A stretch of 5,395 nt of DNA from Clostridia bacterium (GTDB taxonomy: Bacteria > Bacillota > Clostridia > Oscillospirales > QAMX01), in the NCBI GenBank assembly GCA_017547975.1, contig JAFYNU010000239.1, positions 1-5,395 on the forward strand, given 5' to 3'. Positions 1 through 5,395 of this stretch are shown here, piece by piece; position 1 is the first letter of the stretch, and each line of letters opens with the position of its first letter. The notes beneath the pieces are model-generated. The model made no database searches, was not told the origin of the DNA, and saw nothing but the letters and a program-made list of their open reading frames with translations. The translations under genes and the position numbers were made by a program.

Positions 1-2
1 GG

Positions 3-1223
3 CTCTGGGGACAGGGAAGCCGCCCGCAGATGGATGCGTTTGAAGGTTTGTACCATGTGAAAGGCTCGGTCGTTTCCGCCGTCGATCTGATTAAGGGAAT
101 TGGCATCTGTGCTGGAATGAACGTATGCAACGTTCCTGGCGCAACGGGATATATGGACACCAACTTCGAGGGAAAAGTTCAGGCAACGCTGGACGAGCTT
201 GCCGCCGGACAGGATTTGGTTTATCTGCACATCGGCCCCAACGCCCCCATTTTGAAGAAACACCCGGAATTTGCCAAGCAGGACGAGGACGGCAGTACCA
301 TCCTGTCCAGATGGTTCTTCCCCCACCTGGACTTCACCTGTCCGGGACTTCGGGAATACCTGTGGAGCAACATGGTCTTCTACGTGGGCGAGCTGGACGC
401 CGACGGCTTCCGCTGTGACGTGGGGGACGGGGTTCCCATCGACTTCTGGAACGAAGGACGCCGCCGAATCCGGGCCATCAAGCCAGACGCGGTGCTCATC
501 AACGAAGGCCGCAACTGGGATTATCTCCTGACAGGATTTGACGCCAGCTACTTCTTCTGGTGGCACGAGACCCTTTACTACATTTTTGGCGGCGTATCCG
601 ATGGAATCAGCGGTCAAAAGCCCTCCACCACCCTGGAAGAACTGCGCCGGGGCTCCACCCCGGAAAACCTCCCGGCAGGAGGTCTTCTCCTGCGGGACAT
701 CGACAACCACGACACCGTCACCGACTGGCCCGCCCGCATTGAAGAGGTGGCCGGACACGACGGCATGGAGCTGATCGAAGTGATCAACTACCTCATCGAC
801 GGTATTCCCATGGTGTACTGCGGCAACGAGCTTGCGGATTCCGCCAAGCTGAGCATGTTTGCCAACCGCTTCCACATGGGTCAATTTGAAGTCACCGATC
901 GGAGCATTGCCAAAGCGGATTACAGCATCCGCCGTCAGGAAGTCATCAAGCAGTTGAACCAATTGAAGCAGGAAAGCGACGTCCTCCGCCACGGTAAAAC
1001 CATTTGGCTTGCCAACAGCGCCGACGACAAGGTTCTCTCCTTCACCCGGGATCATCTGGCCAACAAGATCACCCTTATCGGCAACGTCACCACCGAACCT
1101 GTGACGGTGACGGTGGATACCGATCTGGGGGACGAAATCCTGATGAGCCGTGGCGGAAAAATCCAGAGCGGAACCGCCGTCCTGGAGGGTCACGGTTATC
1201 TGGTTTTGGTGCACAAAGCGTAA
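3..1223 (+). CDS. 5'-truncated chimeric ORF: apgM-type phosphoglycerate mutase fragment fused to GH13 alpha-amylase-family hydrolase
   Basis: The frame is open from the left edge (first full codon at 3), so the ATG at 30 is internal and the true start lies outside the window. Residues below count from that ATG. The stretch up to about residue 67, including LWGQG just before the ATG, AVDLIKGIGICAGM (17-30), VPGATGYMDTNFEGK (35-49) and DLVYLH (62-67), matches the archaeal-type cofactor-independent phosphoglycerate mutase, which interconverts 3- and 2-phosphoglycerate. Its usual C-terminal ~100 residues, which carry metal ligands, are missing. From about residue 68 the protein is GH13: a HPEF segment (78-81), GFRCD with nucleophile D130, INEG with acid/base E159, and DNHD with D228. 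A C-terminal beta domain follows from about 324. The GH13 barrel lacks its first two strands and any N-terminal domain. No signal peptide can be judged. Each half is recognisable, but whether the joined protein is active is doubtful. A terminator follows the stop codon. Confidence 0.8.
   Translation, partial: LWGQGSRPQMDAFEGLYHVKGSVVSAVDLIKGIGICAGMNVCNVPGATGYMDTNFEGKVQATLDELAAGQDLVYLHIGPNAPILKKHPEFAKQDEDGSTILSRWFFPHLDFTCPGLREYLWSNMVFYVGELDADGFRCDVGDGVPIDFWNEGRRRIRAIKPDAVLINEGRNWDYLLTGFDASYFFWWHETLYYIFGGVSDGISGQKPSTTLEELRRGSTPENLPAGGLLLRDIDNHDTVTDWPARIEEVAGHDGMELIEVINYLIDGIPMVYCGNELADSAKLSMFANRFHMGQFEVTDRSIAKADYSIRRQEVIKQLNQLKQESDVLRHGKTIWLANSADDKVLSFTRDHLANKITLIGNVTTEPVTVTVDTDLGDEILMSRGGKIQSGTAVLEGHGYLVLVHKA
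213..233 (+). other. Fusion junction between apgM-like and GH13-like coding sequence
   Basis: The residues encoded here read D-L-V-Y-L-H-I. In apgM proteins this place reads like D-x-V-Y-x-H-V followed by E-A-P-D-E, on the way to the metal-binding C-terminal half. In GH13 proteins a near-identical D-x-V-Y-x-H motif is conserved region I at the end of barrel strand 3, followed by a segment like P-N-A then H-P-E-F. Upstream sequence fits only apgM and downstream sequence fits only GH13, so the switch occurs in or beside this shared motif. The family assignments are recalled from known family patterns, not from a search. The exact breakpoint cannot be fixed, because either parent could supply the shared codons. 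Confidence 0.7.
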
Positions 1224-1230
1224 CGTAAAT

Positions 1231-1260
1231 AATCGCCGGGCAGACCGCCCGGCGATTTTC
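1231..1260. terminator. Bidirectional intrinsic terminator between convergent genes
   Basis: An 11-bp perfect inverted repeat (AATCGCCGGGC at 1231-1241, GCCCGGCGATT at 1247-1257) encloses a 5-base loop. On the + strand the stem runs into a T-rich stretch (TTTTC then TTAT), which suits termination of the GH13-containing gene ending at 1223. On the - strand the same stem is followed by TATTTACG, a weaker T-rich tail, so it can also serve the glycyl radical enzyme gene ending at 1288. Only 64 bases separate the two stop codons, so sharing one hairpin is the economical reading. Confidence 0.9.
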
Positions 1261-1287
1261 TTATAACATTTGATTTTCCCGCCGGTA

Positions 1288-3603
1288 TCAGCACGCCGAC
1301 TGGTAGCGGCTGATGACCTCCTGCTGGGCTTCAGGGCCAAGCTGGACGAATTGGATGCTGAACCCGCCGATGCGCACGATCAGATCCCCGTGGTTTTCGG
1401 GGTGGTGCACCGCATCCTTAAGATCCTCCACATTGGCGGTGGTGACCTGGATCATCTGTCCCCCATTTTTGAGGAAGGTATGGATGAGGGATGCAACATT
1501 TCCCCGCATTTCGCCGCTTTCCAGGAGCTTGGAGGTCAATACCAGGTTCAGGGTGGTACCCCCTACCCCCTTTTCCAGGGGCAGCTTGCTCACCGAATTC
1601 AGCATGGCGGTGATTCCCTCCCGGTCAGCTCCCGGACGGGGTCCCATGGTGTTACCGAAGGGCTCCCCGGCGAATCTACCGTCGGGCAAGGCGCCGGTGT
1701 TGGCGCCCATGGCAATACCCCCTTCCAAAAGGGAGCAGGCGCCGGTGAATACGTCACCCCGCACCGACTTGTATCTGCCGATCAGGTTCCAGAAATCCTC
1801 CAACACCCGGCAGGCCATTTCGTCGGCTTCCGGGTCATCGTTGCCAAACTTGGGGGCATGGCGCAGAAGCATTTGCCGAAGCTCTTCATATCCCGCAAAA
1901 TTGGCATCCAGGGCCCGGATCAGTTCGGATTTGTCTATTTTTTTCTGGTCAAACACCAGCTTTTTGATGGCGGTAAGGGAGTCTGCCACCACCGCAAGTC
2001 CGCCGGTTTCCACCACGCCGTAGTTGTAAAGGGGACCGCCGGCGTCGTGGTTTTTCCCCTTTTCCAGACAACCCTCGGTGAAGGGAGTCTTCACCAGCTT
2101 GGAGAAGTTGGCCGCCCGAATCTCCTGTCCCTTGTTACAAAGCTTGATGAAAATATCGGTAAAGTAAGAAAGTTGCTGATAATAGGCCGTGTAAAAGGCC
2201 TCAAAATCCCCGAACTCCGTAAATTCCCCGGTGGGAAGACCCACCTGCATATCCGGACTTTGGCGGCTTCTGCCGTTATACAGGGTGAATTCCAATATCT
2301 TCGCCAGATTGAATACCCCATCCTCGCACCCAAAGTTGCTCTTTCCGGGAATTTCGATCTCCTGGCACCCAAGCTCGCTGTAATCCCGGGCATCGGCCAG
2401 GGGAATCCCGATTTGCGTCAATCCCCGGATCACGGTATCGTCTCCCACCACCGTGGGATCGGACATCCCCTCCTGCCACATTTTAATGGCCAGATCGAGG
2501 ATTTCCGGCTCCATACCGTCGTGAATCCGAAGCGACATGCGGGGGTGGGTATCGTGAATGCTCCGAAGTACCTGCAGGAGCAGATAGGATAGCTCGTTTG
2601 TGGCGTCACTGCCATCCTCCGGCTTGACGCCCCCCAGGGTCAGGTTGTGAACCCCGTTTTCCCATATTTTGAACACCAGGGAGGTGACGACCTCCTCGGC
2701 GGAAATCACGTCCCCTTCGGTTTTGGAGGTCAGATAGAAGGGATACAGATACTGATCCATCCGTCCGACACAGTCCACCCAATCCCACAGCGACAGGGTC
2801 CAGGTGAGCTGAGCCGCCTGGTAAAGGGTTTCGGGCTTCCTGTGGGCCACAAAGGCGCAGTTTTCGGCAATGTCCCGGTACCAACGCTTCCGGTTTTCCT
2901 CTTCTTCGGCATCCGCAAGCTGGGCGGCCTTTTGGCCATATCCTTCCAGCCAGGCGGACATGCCCCGGATAATGATACGGCAGGCCTCGTATAAATCGGC
3001 GGGTTCTCCGCCGTTCTTTGCGGCACATTCATCGATATAGCCAAGCATTCCGTCCAGCCCATATTCCAGCAGGCGGGGATAGCTTGGAATGGTGTGCCCT
3101 TGGTAGCCCCCGGCACTGAAGATAAATTCCCGGCTCAACCCATGCCAACGGGGCGTTCCCAACAGGGCCGCCGCTTCCTGGGTAAGATGCTTCCATCCCA
3201 AAGGCTCCATCTGCTGCCGCAGGGCTTCCAGCGAGGCTTTTTCCGCCCCCTGAGCACCATCGATCTCCCGTTGTAACCCCTCGGTCATGATACCCCAATG
3301 AAAATGCTCCATATTGGGATAATCCGGCCGTGTGATGCCCACCAGAGGCTCATTTTCGAAAATCACCACCGGCGTCACAAGCCAGGACCGGACGATGGCC
3401 GTTGCTTCCTTGATCACGTAGGGCTCATCCGCCATCTCGCAGAACACATCCCGGAAGGGGTCCTGTCCCCCGGCGGAAACCGGGCTGGTTTTGGTGTCCT
3501 CCCTCTGCCGATTTGGCTTGAGCCGTTTCAATATATCCCGATGCACCGCCTCCATACGGGGAGAAAAGACAAATTTTTCCTCGGTAGATTTGTAGTTTTT
3601 CAT
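1288..3603 (-). CDS. Glycyl radical enzyme (pyruvate formate-lyase-like family), substrate unknown
   Basis: This 771-residue protein has the length and architecture of the glycyl radical enzyme superfamily, cytosolic enzymes that use a stored glycyl radical and a thiyl radical for C-C, C-N, C-O or C-S cleavage or dehydration. Family signatures include GRMDQYLYPFY (280-290), ENGVHNLTLGG (315-325), a thiyl site GCQE with Cys413 and a candidate base Glu415, ADSLTAIKKLVFDQKK (540-555), ALPDGRFAGEPFG (638-650), and the radical loop RIGGFS with Gly747, 24 residues before the C-terminus. A single Cys replaces the Cys-Cys pair of true pyruvate formate-lyase, so it is not ordinary PflB. The GCxE pattern is shared with choline lyase, diol dehydratase and hydroxyproline dehydratase type enzymes, but this one reads GCQEIEIPGKS and I cannot assign it. 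The start at 3603 is chosen because GGGGAGG lies 4 bases upstream; an in-frame ATG at 3708 would overlap the M14 gene deeply and lacks support. It is last in a three-gene operon, and no activase is encoded here. Confidence 0.93.
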   Translation of the reverse strand: MKNYKSTEEKFVFSPRMEAVHRDILKRLKPNRQREDTKTSPVSAGGQDPFRDVFCEMADEPYVIKEATAIVRSWLVTPVVIFENEPLVGITRPDYPNMEHFHWGIMTEGLQREIDGAQGAEKASLEALRQQMEPLGWKHLTQEAAALLGTPRWHGLSREFIFSAGGYQGHTIPSYPRLLEYGLDGMLGYIDECAAKNGGEPADLYEACRIIIRGMSAWLEGYGQKAAQLADAEEEENRKRWYRDIAENCAFVAHRKPETLYQAAQLTWTLSLWDWVDCVGRMDQYLYPFYLTSKTEGDVISAEEVVTSLVFKIWENGVHNLTLGGVKPEDGSDATNELSYLLLQVLRSIHDTHPRMSLRIHDGMEPEILDLAIKMWQEGMSDPTVVGDDTVIRGLTQIGIPLADARDYSELGCQEIEIPGKSNFGCEDGVFNLAKILEFTLYNGRSRQSPDMQVGLPTGEFTEFGDFEAFYTAYYQQLSYFTDIFIKLCNKGQEIRAANFSKLVKTPFTEGCLEKGKNHDAGGPLYNYGVVETGGLAVVADSLTAIKKLVFDQKKIDKSELIRALDANFAGYEELRQMLLRHAPKFGNDDPEADEMACRVLEDFWNLIGRYKSVRGDVFTGACSLLEGGIAMGANTGALPDGRFAGEPFGNTMGPRPGADREGITAMLNSVSKLPLEKGVGGTTLNLVLTSKLLESGEMRGNVASLIHTFLKNGGQMIQVTTANVEDLKDAVHHPENHGDLIVRIGGFSIQFVQLGPEAQQEVISRYQSAC

Positions 3604-3604
3604 T

Positions 3605-4639
3605 TTACCTCCCCTTTTCCCGCACAAAGCGGCAAACCTCGGTAAACAGAAGCCGATGGGCCAGATAGATCTGATCATAGGTAAATCCGGGCCGTTCGGC
3701 TTCCACAAGGCCCTGGTTGGATTCGTAGGTCACGGCGGGTTCTCCACAGGTGTGATGCATTGCCGAAACCAGATTGAAGGAGGTGGGCGGGTCGTCCTGT
3801 TCCCCCCTTCGGTCGGGCAGGAAGTGGTAAGGCAGATTTTCTGCCAGATGCCGCTTCTCCACCCGTCGGCTCAGCTCCAGCGCCTCCCCCATGGCCTTGC
3901 CGGACGCATAGGTGGGCGGAATGATATGATCGGGGCTGTTGTCCCCGCCGTGGAGCAAAATCGAAAAGTCGGGGGCTTCCTCCCGGCAAATATCCAGCAA
4001 AAGCTGCGTTTCGTCCGAAAGCTTGCCACTTAAAAAATCCTCATGCATCATGTTGATGCCATTATCGTTGAAGTAGCTTCCCAGGTAGGAAACGTAATCC
4101 TTAATGGGGTGCACCAGCTTGCATCCCGGCCAACCGCACAGGGTACCATCCTTCCAGGCCCCCTGGCAGTAATAGCGCAGGTCGTGGAAGCTTTTTCCCA
4201 CAAAGCTATCAAAGGGGACCCGTGCCCGCCCATCGGGATTTGCCAGGGGGATCAATATGAGATGCAGACCCTCACAGGCCTCCGCCAGCTCGGGATAAGC
4301 CTTCCCTGCGTAGTCGGTACCGGTTTCCAGGAGCTTGATCAAATTCAAAATGGCAGAGGTGCCCTCCACCTCGCCCCCGTGTACCGCCCCCACCAGGAAC
4401 ACCGTGGGGATATAATCTTCCCCGGTCTTATCGGCATAGGCCTGATAGCTCTTGCCGCCCAGGGCGCTGGAAAGGTTGGCTTTCCCCCGCACCAGGTTGC
4501 TTTTTCCGTATTCCACCATATAGATGGGTCTTCCCCCTGCCGAGTGGGCGGGAATCGACACCCGTCCCTTTTTCACCAGGGCACAGGTTTCGGCCACGTC
4601 CTCCGGACGGGTCTTCCAATAAACAGGCATGGTCTGCAT
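3605..4639 (-). CDS. M14-family zinc carboxypeptidase-like protein
   Basis: The protein has 344 residues. It carries the M14 metallocarboxypeptidase pattern: HGGE with zinc ligands His87 and Glu90, NPDGR at 134-138, a likely third zinc ligand His230 (SILLHGG), and a likely catalytic Glu306 in VTYES. Members hydrolyse C-terminal peptide or amide bonds, including cell-wall gamma-D-glutamyl and N-acyl amino-acid links in bacterial branches. The stretch that usually carries the Asn-Arg pair gripping the substrate carboxylate appears as NDNGINMMHEDF (191-202), with Met after the Asn, so an ordinary C-terminal peptide substrate is uncertain. There is no signal peptide or membrane segment at the chosen N-terminus, so it is probably cytosolic. 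The start at 4639 is supported by AGGAGG 7 bases upstream; the ATG at 4663 would put that site inside the gene. It lies 35 bases after the HD gene and 1 base before the glycyl radical enzyme gene, which suggests a shared substrate or pathway. Confidence 0.88.
   Translation of the reverse strand: MQTMPVYWKTRPEDVAETCALVKKGRVSIPAHSAGGRPIYMVEYGKSNLVRGKANLSSALGGKSYQAYADKTGEDYIPTVFLVGAVHGGEVEGTSAILNLIKLLETGTDYAGKAYPELAEACEGLHLILIPLANPDGRARVPFDSFVGKSFHDLRYYCQGAWKDGTLCGWPGCKLVHPIKDYVSYLGSYFNDNGINMMHEDFLSGKLSDETQLLLDICREEAPDFSILLHGGDNSPDHIIPPTYASGKAMGEALELSRRVEKRHLAENLPYHFLPDRRGEQDDPPTSFNLVSAMHHTCGEPAVTYESNQGLVEAERPGFTYDQIYLAHRLLFTEVCRFVREKGR
3608..3614 (-). promoter_or_regulatory. Ribosome binding site of the glycyl radical enzyme gene
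   Basis: GGGGAGG ends 4 bases before the ATG at 3603 and lies inside the last codons of the M14 gene. The M14 stop codon TAA (3607-3605) is separated from this ATG by one base, giving the string TAAAATG. This arrangement favours translational coupling. It also decides the start against the upstream in-frame ATG at 3708. Confidence 0.8.
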
Positions 4640-4646
4640 AAAGCTT

Positions 4647-4652
4647 CCTCCT
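4647..4652 (-). promoter_or_regulatory. Ribosome binding site deciding the M14 start
   Basis: A consensus AGGAGG sits 7 bases before the ATG at 4639 in the 35-base gap after the HD gene. It selects this ATG over the in-frame ATGs at 4663 (upstream) and 4630 (downstream). Confidence 0.85.
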
Positions 4653-4674
4653 TCTTCGGGCAAGCGATTCCCGG

Positions 4675-5262
4675 CTATATACTAAAAGTCTCTTTTTCCA
4701 CCAACGTGTAGATGTTTTGCCCGGTCTTTTCCTCAAAGTGCCTCTTTAACGCAAGGTTGGCATCCCATTTTGCCTGCGGATAAAAACCGTAACGGCTCTT
4801 TACGTCTGCCATTCTTTCTTCTATGTCCAATACACCCTCCGCTCCGGCAAGGGCATCGCAAAGCTGGATCAACCGGTCGTATTCGTCCAGAATAACCTCT
4901 TCCAATTCCTTTTGAAGCAGGGCATACTCCTCCCGGGTGACATCCACTTTTCCGATGTATTCTCCCAGGTCTTTGTTATGGAAGGAGTGGGTCAAGCAGA
5001 CTCTTGCCACCTCACCATACCCCAGGGACACCATATATGTGTAACCATCCGACACGTGCCCCAAATGCCGGATCCCGAATTTTCGCCCAATATCGTGAAG
5101 CAACCCCAGAATATACGCCTTGTCGGCGTCCAGGTCGACGCAGGCTGAGGCGATCCTTTCGGCGCAATGGGCCGTCACCCGGCTGTGATTTCCCCAAGGA
5201 CCGGGATTGCATGCTTCCGCCTCCCGCAGCAGGTGCTCCGCTTCATCTCTCGTCGGCAGCAT
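4675..5262 (-). CDS. HD-domain phosphohydrolase
   Basis: The protein has 195 residues and belongs to the HD superfamily of metal-dependent phosphohydrolases acting on nucleotides or other phosphate esters. Visible metal-ligand candidates in order are His26 (NHSRVTAH), His56-Asp57 in LLHDIGRKFG, His66 or His69 (RHLGH), His92 or His95 (LTHSFH) and Asp136 (LCDALAG). The extra histidines between the HD doublet and the last Asp resemble bimetal HD enzymes such as the YqeK-like group, rather than the minimal four-ligand form. No regulatory, GGDEF or membrane domain is present. The start at 5262 has AGGAAGGGGG 8 bases upstream and a promoter just beyond. It is the first gene of the operon with the M14 and glycyl radical enzyme genes. 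The substrate is unknown; the context does not identify one. Confidence 0.87.
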   Translation of the reverse strand: MLPTRDEAEHLLREAEACNPGPWGNHSRVTAHCAERIASACVDLDADKAYILGLLHDIGRKFGIRHLGHVSDGYTYMVSLGYGEVARVCLTHSFHNKDLGEYIGKVDVTREEYALLQKELEEVILDEYDRLIQLCDALAGAEGVLDIEERMADVKSRYGFYPQAKWDANLALKRHFEEKTGQNIYTLVEKETFSI

Positions 5263-5270
5263 TTTTACAG

Positions 5271-5280
5271 CCCCCTTCCT
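5271..5280 (-). promoter_or_regulatory. Ribosome binding site of the HD gene
   Basis: AGGAAGGGGG is purine-rich and ends 8 bases before the ATG at 5262. It fits within the predicted short leader of about 23 bases. Confidence 0.7.
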
Positions 5281-5291
5281 ATTTTGCGACC

Positions 5292-5321
5292 ATTATATCA
5301 TACGGAAGATTCCTCCGTCAA
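5292..5321 (-). promoter_or_regulatory. Sigma-A type promoter of the HD-M14-glycyl radical enzyme operon
   Basis: On the - strand, TTGACG (5321-5316) and a perfect TATAAT (5297-5292) are separated by 18 bases. The expected transcription start is near 5285, giving a leader of about 23 bases before the HD start codon, just long enough for its ribosome binding site. There is no room for a riboswitch or attenuator. The spacer contains a small interrupted palindrome (ACGGA at 5302-5306, TCCGT at 5314-5318) that could be an operator, but it is too short to be sure. Confidence 0.85.
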
Positions 5322-5343
5322 TCAAGGGATGCAGGTTCCCGCA

Positions 5344-5358
5344 AGGATCTGTTATCCT
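5344..5358. repeat. Short inverted repeat upstream of the promoter
   Basis: AGGAT and ATCCT flank 5 bases (AGGATCTGTTATCCT), centred about 30 bases upstream of the -35 box. The position would suit an activator or regulator site, but a 5-bp arm can occur by chance. It also lies between the preceding gene's terminator and this promoter. Confidence 0.3.
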
Positions 5359-5361
5359 GTG

Positions 5362-5395
5362 AAAATTAAAAAGGCCCCACATTTGTCTGCGACAA
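5362..5395 (-). terminator. Right half of an intrinsic terminator of the gene beyond the right edge
   Basis: On the - strand the window begins TTGTC-GCA-GACAA, a perfect small hairpin, and continues ATGTGGGGCC and then TTTTTAATTTT. The GC-rich run followed by a T tract is the typical 3' arm of a rho-independent terminator. The left arm would lie beyond 5395, and the stem is expected to continue with the complement GGCCCCACAT. It would separate the operon from the preceding gene on the same strand. Confidence 0.6.

Noticed and set aside
30..32. ATG at 30 as the start of the first gene
   Set aside because: The frame is open to the left edge, and the codons before it (LWGQG) are part of the apgM signature, so this Met is internal.
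1102..1116. Short tandem repeat GTGACG in the GH13 C-terminal domain
   Set aside because: It simply encodes alternating Val-Thr residues of a beta strand and has only two to three units.
1270..2592. A 440-codon open frame on the + strand opposite the glycyl radical enzyme
   Set aside because: It is antisense to a clear glycyl radical enzyme with catalytic motifs, shows no recognisable domain, and is a side effect of high GC at third codon positions.
1288..3603. Annotation as classical pyruvate formate-lyase (pflB)
   Set aside because: The thiyl site has a single Cys in GCQE instead of adjacent Cys-Cys, and no PflA activase gene is present in the window.
3604..3708. Upstream in-frame extension of the glycyl radical enzyme to an ATG at 3708
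   Set aside because: It would overlap the conserved end of the M14 gene by about 100 bases and has no family-like residues, while the ATG at 3603 has a good ribosome binding site.
4640..4663. Upstream M14 start at 4663
   Set aside because: The AGGAGG at 4647-4652 would be internal to the coding region; it is correctly spaced for the ATG at 4639.
3605..5262. HD plus peptidase pair as a phage-defence system
   Set aside because: There is no nucleic-acid-binding, toxin or sensor domain, and tight linkage to a glycyl radical enzyme points to metabolism instead.

Overview
The window looks like chromosomal DNA from an anaerobic, moderately GC-rich Clostridia-type Firmicute, perhaps an uncultured gut or digester relative. 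That placement is an inference. It rests on a glycyl radical enzyme (oxygen-sensitive chemistry), strong AGGAGG-like ribosome binding sites, a consensus sigma-A type promoter, and an apgM-type phosphoglycerate mutase segment. No RNA genes, CRISPR array, insertion sequence or phage genes were seen.

Left part (1-1223, + strand): one open frame enters from the left edge and ends at 1223. Its first ~77 in-window codons match the archaeal-type 2,3-bisphosphoglycerate-independent phosphoglycerate mutase (apgM). At about 213-233 it changes, in frame, into a GH13 alpha-amylase-family protein that keeps all three catalytic acids and the C-terminal beta domain. The switch falls on a short motif (D-L-V-Y-x-H) that both families share, and base composition steps from about 51% to 59% GC there. 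It is either a real recombinant or fusion gene or an assembly chimera, and it is the most unusual thing in the window.

Middle (1224-1287): the two gene sets converge on a strong hairpin with an 11-bp perfect stem that can act as a terminator in both directions.

Right part (1288-5395, - strand): a compact operon read right to left. A promoter (TTGACG, 18-bp spacer, TATAAT) drives an HD-domain phosphohydrolase (4675-5262), an M14-family zinc carboxypeptidase-like protein (3605-4639), and a glycyl radical enzyme of unknown substrate (1288-3603). The last two genes are 1 base apart and probably translationally coupled. Half of a probable terminator of the preceding gene lies at the right edge. 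The operon therefore appears complete as three genes, yet contains no radical-SAM activase, so the glycyl radical enzyme would have to be activated from elsewhere in the genome. One working idea is that the M14 enzyme releases a small molecule from an amide or peptide conjugate and the glycyl radical enzyme then cleaves or dehydrates it. This is speculative, and the role of the HD protein is unclear.
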